Assembly: GCA_029572815.1 (NCBI GenBank)
Contig: JAKPUQ010000098.1
Location: forward strand, 1-64,000
Reading direction: 5' to 3'
DNA: 64,000 nucleotides
From: Bacillota bacterium
GTDB taxonomy: Bacteria > Bacillota > Clostridia > Oscillospirales > Ruminococcaceae
Position numbers and translations under genes: made by a program
In this document: positions 42,198 to 51,894 of the stretch, piece by piece
How positions within the stretch are numbered: the stretch's first letter is position 1
Layout of the letters: the number at the start of each line of letters is the position of its first letter
Notes under the pieces: model-generated
The model's database searches: none
The model's input: the letters and a program-made list of their open reading frames with translations, nothing else
What the model was told of the DNA's origin: nothing

Positions 42198-44435
42198 TTA
42201 ATAAGTTAATTCTTTCCAGCCAAGTATTCGTGACTTCATTTCCTTTATATTCAGTATTCCATAGGCAAATCCCTTCTTTACAAGTTTGGGTGGAAGAAAT
42301 TCGTCATACTTCTCAAATACAGGAACTTCTCCCTGATATACCAGATCCATGGGATCAAATTCCTTTTGCGCCTCATCGATCAGAATCGCGAAGAATTCCT
42401 GCGGTGAGACCTTCATTGTAAACTGAATATAGTATGGGCGGGAAGAGTCCATACCTCTTAGACCGAGTCTGTCGCCGCATTTCAGCTTCAGGAAACGCTC
42501 CATAGCGAAGAAAGCATATGTACCAAGCCACGGAAACAGGCACCACATATTGCCGCCAAGACATATCAGAGGCTGATCTGTGACGCCTGAGTTCTGAGCA
42601 GTCATACGAGCCTGTGCAAGTCTTGCCACGGCGTTTTTCATAAGATATGGGTACTTCTTATCCTCTCTGAGTACCTGCTGCATACGCATGATGATCTTAG
42701 TGTTTATATCTCCGGGACAGTCTCCGAAATATGCGGGGACTTTTCCTTTTATCTGCTCACAGTAAACAAGCCGTCTCTTATGGTCGACTTCCTCGACTAT
42801 CCACACATGGCCTGCAATGGCGATCTTTTCGCCCTTAGGAGGCGGCATAACGATCGTTCCAAGCTCCTGAGACCCCCAGCGGACAGTGTACTCCTCGTTT
42901 TCCTGGAATACCGCGTAGAACTTGAAGCTGTTCACAATACGTTCTCCGGCAAGCCCGACAATGAGACCGCCTTCTTCAGTACGCTGTATATGGTCATTTT
43001 CAAGAAGATGTCTCAGAAGTACCTTGTAGTCCTCCTGGGTTATCCTGTGAAAATACTTAAGTGAAAGTACCTTTGATGCCAGTGCTGCAGGGGAGAGCTC
43101 TCCGCTGGAAGCGAGAGTGCTCATTGTCTGATGATAGAGCAGACTGAATGGGAGACGGTCAAGCTTAGGCGGCTCTACCCAGCGCTCCTCAAGATACACC
43201 TGAATAAGAGCGATACCCTGTATCAGCTTCCACGGGATAGTCTCCGGAAGCATTGAGCGCGGCTCGGGAAGCTCCTCACGGATAACGAACCACATCTCAG
43301 GAGGCAGATCACGTCTCCCCGTACGTCCCATTCGTTGAAGGAATGATGAAACGGTAAAGGGGGCGTCGATCTGGAAGGCACGTTCAAGCCTGCCTATGTC
43401 TATGCCAAGCTCAAGTGTAGCCGTAGTACAGGTGGTCATAAAGGTGTCTTCGTCCTTCATGGCTTCCTCGGCTGTCTCACGGTAAGCAGCAGAAAGATTT
43501 CCGTGGTGTATGAGAAATCTGTCTCGCTCATGATTAGCCTCACAGTAGGAGCGCAGTGTGGTGGTAACCGCCTCGCACTCTTCACGGGAATTGACAAATA
43601 CAAGACATTTTTTGCCTCTTGTATGTTCAAAAATATAGCCCATACCTGCGTCGGCGTGTTCGGGAGCAGTATCCGATTTAGCATCAAGAACAGGCAGTGC
43701 TTCAGTATTATCCTTCTCATCAGGCTGATTTTGCTGACTAATGTAAAAATGCTCCATGGAAAGTCTCCACTTCACGCCTTTATTTTCTATCTTCGGGATA
43801 ACTGTGCCCCTGCCTGTGCCGTATGAGAGAAACTCACCCGCGGCTGTAGGATCGCCTATTGTTGCGGATAGACCTATCCTTCGGGGATCTGCACCTGCCA
43901 TTCTGCAAAGTCTCTCGATAAGACAGATAGTCTGACCTCCGCGGTCACCGCGCATAAGGGAGTGTATCTCGTCAATAACAATGAACCTGAGGTCACCGAA
44001 AAGCTTGGGTATCAGGGCGTGCTTACGAAGGAGCATAGCCTCAAGGGACTCAGGGGTTATCTGGAGTATTCCGGAGGGATTTTTCAGCATCATGCTTTTA
44101 TGGGACTGTGCAACATCACCGTGCCAGTGCCAGACAGGGATATGTGCCTCCTCACAAAGCTCATTGAGACGCATGAACTGGTCGTTTATAAGCGCCTTCA
44201 GAGGACCGATGTAAATGGCGCCGACGCTTCCGGGCATATCCTCGCTGAACAGCGTGAGGATAGGGAAGAAGGCAGCCTCTGTTTTTCCGGAAGCTGTTGA
44301 AGCAGTAAGCAGTACATTCTCGTCGGTATTAAAAATAGCATCGCCTGCTGCCGCCTGTATAGCGCGGAGGGACCCCCAGTTATTACGGTAAATGAAGTCT
44401 TGTATGAAAGGCGCGTATCTGTCAAAAATACTCAT
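42198..44435 (-). CDS. Lhr-like DEAD/DEAH helicase (BrxHI-like)
   Basis: 745 residues, superfamily 2. Q-region then motif I LTASTASGKTEAA near 43-55, Ia GPLKALINDQ, II VIDEIHSL (DEIH, about 152), III GLSATIGDP, IV LVFVNSREECE, V TATLELGIDIG and VI QRMGRTGRRD near 372. The C-terminal half has an Lhr-type winged helix and a beta-rich extension. Lhr-like helicases translocate 3'-5' on single-stranded DNA. It is third and last in a minus-strand operon after the BrxD-like ATPase, a pairing known from type 2 BREX loci (brxD-brxHI). No PglX methylase or PglZ is present, so it is not a full BREX. Confidence 0.85.
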   Translation of the reverse strand: MSIFDRYAPFIQDFIYRNNWGSLRAIQAAAGDAIFNTDENVLLTASTASGKTEAAFFPILTLFSEDMPGSVGAIYIGPLKALINDQFMRLNELCEEAHIPVWHWHGDVAQSHKSMMLKNPSGILQITPESLEAMLLRKHALIPKLFGDLRFIVIDEIHSLMRGDRGGQTICLIERLCRMAGADPRRIGLSATIGDPTAAGEFLSYGTGRGTVIPKIENKGVKWRLSMEHFYISQQNQPDEKDNTEALPVLDAKSDTAPEHADAGMGYIFEHTRGKKCLVFVNSREECEAVTTTLRSYCEANHERDRFLIHHGNLSAAYRETAEEAMKDEDTFMTTCTTATLELGIDIGRLERAFQIDAPFTVSSFLQRMGRTGRRDLPPEMWFVIREELPEPRSMLPETIPWKLIQGIALIQVYLEERWVEPPKLDRLPFSLLYHQTMSTLASSGELSPAALASKVLSLKYFHRITQEDYKVLLRHLLENDHIQRTEEGGLIVGLAGERIVNSFKFYAVFQENEEYTVRWGSQELGTIVMPPPKGEKIAIAGHVWIVEEVDHKRRLVYCEQIKGKVPAYFGDCPGDINTKIIMRMQQVLREDKKYPYLMKNAVARLAQARMTAQNSGVTDQPLICLGGNMWCLFPWLGTYAFFAMERFLKLKCGDRLGLRGMDSSRPYYIQFTMKVSPQEFFAILIDEAQKEFDPMDLVYQGEVPVFEKYDEFLPPKLVKKGFAYGILNIKEMKSRILGWKELTY

Positions 44436-44446
44436 AATACAGATCC

Positions 44447-45766
44447 TTATATTTCAAACTCGGCGAATTCTTCATCAGTCTGATCCTCCTGACCAACAGC
44501 AGGTTTTACATGAGACATGGAATCAGAAGCTATGAACTCGCTGACATTTATCTGCGGATTTTGGTAAACAATGTCAAGAAGCTCTATAAAGTCGCGTATT
44601 ACCTCACGAGGAGTGATGTGGCTGTCTGAACCTATTCGTGAGAACTCCAGCTGAATAAACCGTACCATATCTTCCTGAGTTATCTTCTGGACATAGTCAA
44701 AAAGCTGAGCATGGATATCAGCAAGCTTTTCCGTCAGAACCAGCATTTCCTCATATGTAAGTGGGATGAGATGTATAACAGGTGCCAGCATATCCCTGAC
44801 ACCTACACGTCCAAAGCGGCCTTCAGCCAGTCTGGAGCGGAGGGCCTCATAGCTGTAGACACCGCGGCGTGTATCCTCGATACACTGAGGAGTTCCTCCC
44901 ATTATTATTCCCATATACTTTGCCTTTCCCTGGAGGGTGTCGTTGTACATAGTCAGTATCTTTTCGTAGTTATACTGTCTTGTGATACTGTTCGGTATCT
45001 TGTAGATATTAACCAGCTCATCAATCAGAACGAGGAGACCGCTGTAGCCTGCCATTTTAAGGAACATAGCAAATAACTTGATGTACTCATACCAGTCATC
45101 ATCGCCAATGACGATATTGACTCCCAGCTCTGATTTAGCCTCTGTTTTGTTGACATATTCACCGCGGAACCATTTTACTACCTTTGCTTTCTCCTCATCA
45201 TTGCCATCAGATGAGGCGCGATAGTATATTGTAAGGAGCTTTGCAAAGTCAAAGCCGTGGACCATCTCATTCAGTGCATTTATAACTTCATATATTTTCC
45301 TTTCCACAGCCTTGCCGAACTCGGCAGAGTCAGGGGAAAGGCCTGTATCTGCAGCAGTTTCTGTCTGCACACCGCTTATCCATCTGTCAAGGATAAGTGT
45401 AAGAGCTCCGCCGTCGGGACGGGTCTTGGTTGACATATTGCGGATCAGCTCCTTATATGTGGCAAGTCCTTGTCCCTTTGTACCCTGAAGCCTTCTTTCT
45501 GGGGAAAGGTCAGCGTCTACAACAACAAAATTCCTGTCCATTACATGGCTTCTTATAGTTTGCAGCAGGAAACTCTTGCCGCTTCCGTATTTACCTGAGA
45601 TAAAGCGAAAAGCAGCCCCGCCGTCAGCGATTATATCCACATCGTGGAGAAGAGCGTCTATCTCGGTCTCGCGGCCTACGGTTATATATGGGAGACCGGT
45701 ACGCGGTACAACTCCGCCTTTCAGAGAGTTTATTACTGCGGAGGCTATTCTCTTGGGTATTTTCAT
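44447..45766 (-). CDS. BrxD-like (DUF2791) P-loop ATPase
   Basis: 439 residues, AAA/STAND-like. It starts PKRIASAVINSLKGGVVPR, then GRETEIDAL, Walker A SGKYGSGKSFLL near 52-60, Walker B LLVLIDELVNIYK near 245 and sensor-like IIMGGTPQCIEDTRRGVYS. DUF2791 proteins include BREX protein BrxD. A C-terminal acidic tail ends DEEFAEFEI. The ribosome site TAAGGAGT lies at the end of the TerB gene 4 bases upstream; the helicase begins 11 bases downstream, so all three are translationally close. Likely role: DNA-bound motor or switch working with the helicase (inference). Confidence 0.8.
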   Translation of the reverse strand: MKIPKRIASAVINSLKGGVVPRTGLPYITVGRETEIDALLHDVDIIADGGAAFRFISGKYGSGKSFLLQTIRSHVMDRNFVVVDADLSPERRLQGTKGQGLATYKELIRNMSTKTRPDGGALTLILDRWISGVQTETAADTGLSPDSAEFGKAVERKIYEVINALNEMVHGFDFAKLLTIYYRASSDGNDEEKAKVVKWFRGEYVNKTEAKSELGVNIVIGDDDWYEYIKLFAMFLKMAGYSGLLVLIDELVNIYKIPNSITRQYNYEKILTMYNDTLQGKAKYMGIIMGGTPQCIEDTRRGVYSYEALRSRLAEGRFGRVGVRDMLAPVIHLIPLTYEEMLVLTEKLADIHAQLFDYVQKITQEDMVRFIQLEFSRIGSDSHITPREVIRDFIELLDIVYQNPQINVSEFIASDSMSHVKPAVGQEDQTDEEFAEFEI

Positions 45767-45770
45767 AATT

Positions 45771-47286
45771 TTACTCCTTATTATCAGGGAACATTTCTCT
45801 CAGTTCATCTGTATAGTCTTCAATAAGCTCGGGGCTATCGGCAGAGAAGTCTATGACCGTATCTCCGAAAATATCAAAAAGCTTTTCGTTTACGCTGTCA
45901 GCGAGGATAGAAACCATCTTACCGCAGCTTTGGGCAGCAGCACCAGCATCTCTTCCGTACAGCAGCGCTTTTATAAATAACGTCTCCTCATCGTCAAGGG
46001 GACTTTCAGCTGTATTTGTGGTGACTTCTTTTTTCTCAATAGAAGCAGGTCCGGGTACGGAAGTAACGATAGCTGGTTCCTCCTCGTCAACAAGGAGCTT
46101 TTCACGGGTACTGTCGGCAGCCTTGCGAATGCCTGCAAGCTTTGAAAGATCTATCTCTATCCTTGAAGCTTCAGCGCGGTGTTTTTCTTCATAAAGGCAG
46201 TCTATCTCACCCTGAATGGTCTTCACGGCAGTCTTTGAAACACCCGTATAGCTTATCTTGTGCTTAAAGTCATTTTTATCGCGCATAAGGCTGTCTATAG
46301 CTTTTACAAGATCGCCGAGACGACTGTTCCTGCTGCGGTTTCCGTAGTACTTACTGCATTTCCATTTTCCGCTCTTACAGGTAAATGAATGTATTTCGTT
46401 GAGCGCGTACTCACAGTCACGGAGAGACTGCCTGTCATAGAATATAGACGAGGCGAACATATTATATGAACATTCAACTATGTTCCCGAAAAGCTTGCCG
46501 CATAGTGAGTTTTTTCGCTTATCACGGAAGAATTCCGAGAGCTTTCTGAAGCACCTGACAGTTATTTCCTTCATATCATCGGGACAGGCTGCATAGAACA
46601 GTGACTTTTTCAGCTGATATGCCGAGAGTGCCTCAATAGCATTGAAAAGTTCTTCGTCGCTGTGCTCATCCCAGTGTATGAGAGTGAGGAGCTGTTTATC
46701 GTACTTTATGTCATCAAGATCATCTGCAAGAGAGCTGTCCAGATCATAATAAACAATAAAATCTCTTAGCCAGGTATCGGTGTATTTTTTTATGCTCTCA
46801 TCAATGGCGGAATACTCTGTGCAGAAGCTTCTGAACATCTTAAAGCAGTCAGCAGGGGGCGGTATAGCCGATACAGTTTATCAGCTCATAGAGGTAGATG
46901 TAGACAAATGGTGCAGGAGCTTTCTCTATATTGCCCTTTCTGACTTTTGTACGCCATGAGAAATAGCCTCTGAGCTGTTCGATGGTCATGTCGCGGTAGG
47001 AAGGAAAGTACTTAACGAAATCTTCTTTAAAATCGTAAACGTCCTCGAAGTCTTCCATGAATTTACCCTGAGTGTAGAATAACCAGGCGGATGTTTTCCA
47101 GTAGGCTTCGGGGGTGAAGGCGAGCCCCTTCATTTCTTTTATCTTCTCCGGCGTTCTGGGACGTGGAATTTGCGACGCAGTCCGGATTATCGGCTCATCA
47201 GTGTATACCTTGTCACGGAAGGCACGGCTGTTAAGAAGTTTTTCGTCATTGAGTATTTGATGAAGTATCTCTTTAGCATCTGACAT
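45771..47286 (-). pseudogene. TerB_N/TerB_C-domain protein, frameshifted in a G5 run
   Basis: ATG 47286 (AAGGGGGCGTG upstream). The first 145 residues are a TerB_N domain: PEAYWKTSAWLFYTQGKFM, PSYRDMTIEQLRGYFSWRTK, and FVYIYLYELINCIG. That frame stops at 46849. The next starts DCFKMFRSFCTEY and continues TWLRDFIVYYDL, the usual continuation of TerB_N, then a long helical middle and a TerB_C-like end: IEIDLSKLAGIRKAADSTRE. Removing one base of the G5 run 46855-46859 fuses both into about 504 residues. TerB-type domains have been linked by genomic context to DNA processing and stress. It is first in the operon with the BrxD-like ATPase and helicase. Confidence 0.75.
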
Positions 47287-47320
47287 TTTTCACGCCCCCT
47301 TTTCTGCAAGTTCACCTTAT

Positions 47321-47349
47321 ATTATAACACATATATATACTGTTGTCAA
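47321..47349 (-). promoter_or_regulatory. Perfect consensus promoter of the TerB-BrxD-helicase operon
   Basis: Minus strand: TTGACA (47344-47349), 17-base spacer and TATAAT (47321-47326). Constitutive strength is expected. Confidence 0.9.
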
Positions 47350-47370
47350 ACACTTGTTCGATTGCGGGAG

Positions 47371-47402
47371 AAAAAAGATACTGCCGATCTCTCGGCAGTA
47401 TC
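47371..47402 (-). terminator. Terminator of the MoxR-DUF308 operon
   Basis: GATACTGCCGA/TCGGCAGTATC with loop TCTC; six Ts follow on the minus strand. Confidence 0.88.
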
Positions 47403-47406
47403 AGTG

Positions 47407-47994
47407 TTATTCAATACGCTTGTTTATTTCGTCAGGCTTTTCAACTCCGGAAGCATCTATTATATCCGGATAGCTGCTGCTTCCGCCTGAATTTCCGGCA
47501 TTTCTCTGGTTGATAACGTGAACAACATAATAGTTGAACGCGGCAAAGAGGAGAAGCAGAACACCTGTAAGTATACGGATTATCTTGCTTGCGTGGAACG
47601 GGTTGAACATGAAGAATATTCCTGCTACCAGAAGCAGTATTCCGAATACCAGCTGCACGTTCCTCATTCCGTTTGAAAGGTCTTTTTTCCGGGACTTGAC
47701 AATTTGAACTATTCCCACGATAACAAGTACCATTCCTGCAATTACAGCTATGTGTGAGCTGATAAGCTTGGGAAGGTACATAATGAAAAGACCGATACCT
47801 GCTCCGACCATACCCACTGAGAACAGTGCGCCGCCTTCACCGCCTGTCAGTCCTGTAAGTAGGCTTCCTATAATGATGATGCCACCGATTATATAGAAGA
47901 CCCAAGCCAGAACACCGGGGAAGAATGTAAGAAGGATACCGCAGGCTGTCAGCAGGATAGCTTTGAATAAATAACCCGAATTATCTATTTTCAT
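47407..47994 (-). CDS. DUF308 (HdeD-like) membrane protein
   Basis: 195 residues with six predicted membrane helices in pairs (AILLTACGILLTFFPGVLAW; VFYIIGGIIIIGSLLTGL; VFGILLLVAGIFFMF etc.), the DUF308/HdeD pattern with a helix-turn containing Gly-rich IGG. The C-terminal 35 residues are polar, Asn/Gly/Ser-rich and cytoplasmic or exposed. Last of the MoxR operon, 10 bases after the transglutaminase gene. HdeD is linked to acid stress in E. coli; here the role is unknown. Confidence 0.82.
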   Translation of the reverse strand: MKIDNSGYLFKAILLTACGILLTFFPGVLAWVFYIIGGIIIIGSLLTGLTGGEGGALFSVGMVGAGIGLFIMYLPKLISSHIAVIAGMVLVIVGIVQIVKSRKKDLSNGMRNVQLVFGILLLVAGIFFMFNPFHASKIIRILTGVLLLLFAAFNYYVVHVINQRNAGNSGGSSSYPDIIDASGVEKPDEINKRIE

Positions 47995-48004
47995 GATACC
48001 CCTC

Positions 48005-50692
48005 CTATTTCAGTACGCTGAAATACATCAGCTTCAGTTTGTTTATACGATTTGCCTTGCTGTATAGCTTGTCCGAGATGGAATTGACTGTTCTGATCGA
48101 CTCAGCTATTTCCTCAGCAGTAGGAGTTTCCTTACTAAAGCTTGCCCTGAGGGCTATTTCAGTAAGCTTCTCGAATGCACCGTTTTCAAAATAGATGCCG
48201 CCATAGTCCTTTTCAACATCTTCGGCAAAGCTCTTATAATTACCATTTTCACTCTTCATTTCGAGAACTTCCAGGAGCTTTTCGGCATATGCGTAGATAT
48301 ATCCTGCCTTTTTCTCGGCTTTGCCCGTGGTGAATCTCTTTTGTCTCAGATTGATGATAAACCGTCTTCTGAGCAGTGTGAAGCCGACTATAAGAATGAG
48401 GGCAAACAAGGTAAGAAGGATATTTCTTAATACCTTGGGAATATGTATTCCATGTCCTGTTCCTGAGCCGAGCCCACCTTTTCCCGTGGAGGTGTTGAGC
48501 GTTGTTACAGCGGATACAGTGGTAGTGGTAGAAGGCTTTGTTACAGAGCCGGTTGTTCGCTCGGCTGTAGTGAGTGTGGTAGTAGCATCATTATTAGTAG
48601 TAGGCTCTGCAGTAGTGACAGGCTCGGTTGTTATCTCACGTGTGGAGTACCCTGCGGTGAATTCGTAGGGGACCCAGCCTATGCTGTCAAGATAGATCTC
48701 AGCCCATGCATGGCTTCTGTTGTCCTTTACGTCGATGGTAAGTGAACCGTCATTATTTTGCTTTCCTGCACTCTGATCGTTCTCAACAACGATGTATCCT
48801 GTAGCGTATCTTGCAGGTATACCTGCCATTCTTGCAAGCATAACGCCCGCAGTTGCAAAGTGAGTACAATATCCTTTTTTGTTCTCAAGCAGGAAGTAGT
48901 TTACGAAGTCACGATTTGAAGGCGTTTTTCTCGGATAGAGCGAGTATGTGCATTCAGTCTCCATACGGCTGTGTATGCCATCAAGTACGGCGAATGTACT
49001 CTCGACAGTACCATCATAAAGGGCAAGAATGTCCGCATATTTTTCACGAACCTCCTCCATAGCCTTTGTATCGGGGACTTCAAGATAGTTATCATAAACA
49101 AAGTCCTTGTAGCTGTTCTGGAGCAGCTCTGCAAGGAGAGTGTCTCCATCATTCAGCAGATAAGCAGGATCGGCATGAATGTCAAAGTCTACAGGGAAGA
49201 AATCATCATAGGAGATAAGATCATTATCCTTGCAGTATTTGAGGATCTTCTCACGTTTCTTGCTGTCGGTTATATCAGAAGCGGAGTATACCACTCTTGA
49301 AGGAACCTGTTTGTTCTGCTGTTCCGAGAAAATGAGCCTGTTTGAGAGATCATCAATATTAATATTGATGAATTTATAAGATCCTTCGCCTTTCTTGGCG
49401 CCTTTAGAGGATACCGTAAGGTCATTATTATATTCTATTCCGCTTGTCAGAAGTGTACCATAAGGCGCATAAGAGTGACGGCTTTTTTTCTGACTTGTCT
49501 TGATCCAAATCGTGTTTTCATTGTAGTTCGGAGTTAGAATCTCAGTAAACAGAGCAGGGAAATCCTGTGGATGCAGGTCATATTCTTTAAAGTCATCAAA
49601 GATCTGATTCTTATAGGCAGATGAGGGAAGCTTGAACCACTCATTGTCCTTATAGATTGATCCCGAGTAGTCCTTCAGATAAATGGCTCCGCTAATAGGA
49701 TGGTCTAATGTAACAGTCAGGTCTGTGACATTCTTGTATCTTACATGGTCATTGGTACCGAGCTTGTGGTTTTCGTATTCAAAGTCGAGACCGATGGCAC
49801 TGCTTAGATTGGAAAGGCTCTCAGCAAGATTATCAAATGAGAAATCATTGAGTGCCTCAGTGACGTCACGGCGCTTATTATCAAGCTTTTCACTTCTTTT
49901 ATAGTGTGTGAGCTTAAGGAAGCATGATGAAACACCTGCGATAGCGACCACTGATGCAACAATGAGCATTCCGCATTTTTCTGTAACCTTCAGCTTCATG
50001 TGCCGTTTCGGGAAGAAAAGGTCATTCTTTCTGACGAAGCCGCTCTGACCTCCTGAGTATTCACCCACATCGATGGTTGACATTGCCAGAAGAGCGAGCC
50101 AGAAGGCGATACAGAGTATTCCCCAGAAAACAGGTACTCTGATGCCGTTGTACATTCCTATCTCGAGTACAGGGAATGTTACCAGGAGCGGTAGTACAGG
50201 ATTCGGACGGCAGATTGTGAAGAAAAAAATCACTATTGCCAGCAGCCAAATATAGAAAATGAACAGGGTGTTTACCGCCGGTATCTCCAGAGCTGACTTG
50301 AGCCCCTTATAGTATTCGATATTTGAGTGATAAGCGTCCTTATATATAATATTGTATATGAACTTGAAGCCCAGAGCTATTTTTGCGGCTTTTTTGTATG
50401 CGCCGATTACGAATAAAATAACTGAGGCTGCATAGACCCAAAGGGCTTTTTTTGATATAAGTGCCAGCACAAGGTAGAATGTTCCGATAGCAGCTGCCGC
50501 TAAGAAGATCTTCTTCGGCGAATAGTTAAAACTGAACATTCCAAGAAACGCCATTATAACCGAAATAAAGCCTATTATAGCAATTGCTGCTGAAAAGGGC
50601 TTGCGGTAATTGGCGTGTTTCCTTTTAACGGACATAACAATGCTGTCGCTGATAGAAATTCCGTTTTTGTTTTGTATGTTCTTTCTTTTCAT
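48005..50692 (-). CDS. Membrane transglutaminase-like protein (TgpA type)
   Basis: 895 residues. About six N-terminal membrane helices (1-260), then an extracellular region with a transglutaminase-core domain: GYCTHFATAGVMLARMAGIP near 610 (catalytic Cys), NRSHAWAEIYLDSIGWVPYE near 655 (His and Asp). A Thr-rich linker (about 685-735) is followed by one more helix (LLTLFALILIVGFTLL) and a cytoplasmic DUF4129-like helical tail. Such proteins occur with MoxR and DUF58 and are thought to act on envelope proteins or peptides, either crosslinking or as proteases. Start and DUF58 stop share one base (TAATG), implying coupling. Confidence 0.85.
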   Translation of the reverse strand: MKRKNIQNKNGISISDSIVMSVKRKHANYRKPFSAAIAIIGFISVIMAFLGMFSFNYSPKKIFLAAAAIGTFYLVLALISKKALWVYAASVILFVIGAYKKAAKIALGFKFIYNIIYKDAYHSNIEYYKGLKSALEIPAVNTLFIFYIWLLAIVIFFFTICRPNPVLPLLVTFPVLEIGMYNGIRVPVFWGILCIAFWLALLAMSTIDVGEYSGGQSGFVRKNDLFFPKRHMKLKVTEKCGMLIVASVVAIAGVSSCFLKLTHYKRSEKLDNKRRDVTEALNDFSFDNLAESLSNLSSAIGLDFEYENHKLGTNDHVRYKNVTDLTVTLDHPISGAIYLKDYSGSIYKDNEWFKLPSSAYKNQIFDDFKEYDLHPQDFPALFTEILTPNYNENTIWIKTSQKKSRHSYAPYGTLLTSGIEYNNDLTVSSKGAKKGEGSYKFININIDDLSNRLIFSEQQNKQVPSRVVYSASDITDSKKREKILKYCKDNDLISYDDFFPVDFDIHADPAYLLNDGDTLLAELLQNSYKDFVYDNYLEVPDTKAMEEVREKYADILALYDGTVESTFAVLDGIHSRMETECTYSLYPRKTPSNRDFVNYFLLENKKGYCTHFATAGVMLARMAGIPARYATGYIVVENDQSAGKQNNDGSLTIDVKDNRSHAWAEIYLDSIGWVPYEFTAGYSTREITTEPVTTAEPTTNNDATTTLTTAERTTGSVTKPSTTTTVSAVTTLNTSTGKGGLGSGTGHGIHIPKVLRNILLTLFALILIVGFTLLRRRFIINLRQKRFTTGKAEKKAGYIYAYAEKLLEVLEMKSENGNYKSFAEDVEKDYGGIYFENGAFEKLTEIALRASFSKETPTAEEIAESIRTVNSISDKLYSKANRINKLKLMYFSVLK

Positions 50693-51885
50693 TATATATC
50701 TATATCCTTTATCGAGGCGGAGATCTTACCTACGGCAACGGGAATAACACTGAGAGACTGGTATCCCGAAAGCTTTTCAACAAGACTCTGAGCCGAGTTT
50801 ACGACAAGAATTGCGTTCTTAAAGTCAGCTTCAATGTTTTCGTCGATATGATCGAGCATTTTTAGGTCTGTGGCTGAACTTATCATCGAGAACGAAGCAT
50901 ATGAAAGCGAATTGTTTTCAGAGAAGTAGACATCAGGAGACTGACAGAAAAGATCGTCCCTGAGAGAGTTTATTATTTCGTTTATAAGAACTGTCAGGTC
51001 TGAGGGAGCTGTAATTGTATGCTCTACAAACCTGTTTTGTGATGAATTGAAGAAGATGACAGAGTGACCGCGCTCGTTCTCAAGGAGAAACTGTGAAAGC
51101 GATATAGCCGTCTCGATAAGTGTATCGAAAACAGGCAGTGTAAGCTCGCTGTCCTCATAGCACTTGAGATCAAGGAAAAGCGAGCAGGGGACATCAATAG
51201 GAAGGCTGTAGTCCTTGACGATAAAGTCGTCCTTTTTGGAGCTCAGCTTCCAGTGTATACGGTTGAGCTTGTCTCCCTGATTGTACTCTCTGAGATCGAA
51301 TACCTCCGACGGGTCATCTCCTGCCTTATACTCTGAGAAAATATCACTTTCCTCGTTTGCACGATCCGTATAGTGTACTATTCCTCCGATTTCGTGACAT
51401 TCCGGCGTTACAGCGACCTCAGTGCATATATTCTTTGCGGTCCTGAATCTGAATAATCTCAGCGGATCATAAATGTTGAGATATGCAGAGCGTATCTTGA
51501 TTATTCCGCAGAATTTAGAGCTCAGCTGAAATGTCACACGCTGAGAGTTACGTGACTGTATGGGCAGATAAAGATCAAAAGCAGAGATCTGGTCACTGAA
51601 CACATTATAATATTCTATATGAGCTTCTGCTTTTCCGATAGGGAAGATACTTCTGTTAGTCACTACCAGCTGAACAGGAAAGTCCTTGTTTTTGGCGACA
51701 TTCTTGTCTTTTACGGCAAACTCCACAGTTATGAGCTTCTTGGCAATAAATGTGGTTATAAACATTATAATAGGAAGAGCTGCAATGACGATCAGCAGTA
51801 TAAGAGCAAAGTCCCACACATAAAGAACGTAGAAGCAGAGACATACTATTATAAGTATAATAAACAGTATCTTTGTCAGGATCAT
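50692..51885 (-). CDS. DUF58 protein
   Basis: 397 residues. Two N-terminal membrane helices (5-45) precede a beta-rich domain and a vWA-like DUF58 domain. The signature DLREYNQGDKLNRIHWKLSS near 205-225 is complete, followed by SLFLDL of the metal-ion-type fold. DUF58 proteins are partners of MoxR AAA ATPases and may be inserted or activated by them. It is 10 bases after moxR-like stop and overlaps the transglutaminase by one base. Confidence 0.88.
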   Translation of the reverse strand: MILTKILFIILIIVCLCFYVLYVWDFALILLIVIAALPIIMFITTFIAKKLITVEFAVKDKNVAKNKDFPVQLVVTNRSIFPIGKAEAHIEYYNVFSDQISAFDLYLPIQSRNSQRVTFQLSSKFCGIIKIRSAYLNIYDPLRLFRFRTAKNICTEVAVTPECHEIGGIVHYTDRANEESDIFSEYKAGDDPSEVFDLREYNQGDKLNRIHWKLSSKKDDFIVKDYSLPIDVPCSLFLDLKCYEDSELTLPVFDTLIETAISLSQFLLENERGHSVIFFNSSQNRFVEHTITAPSDLTVLINEIINSLRDDLFCQSPDVYFSENNSLSYASFSMISSATDLKMLDHIDENIEADFKNAILVVNSAQSLVEKLSGYQSLSVIPVAVGKISASIKDIDI

Positions 51886-51894
51886 ATTATTCCC

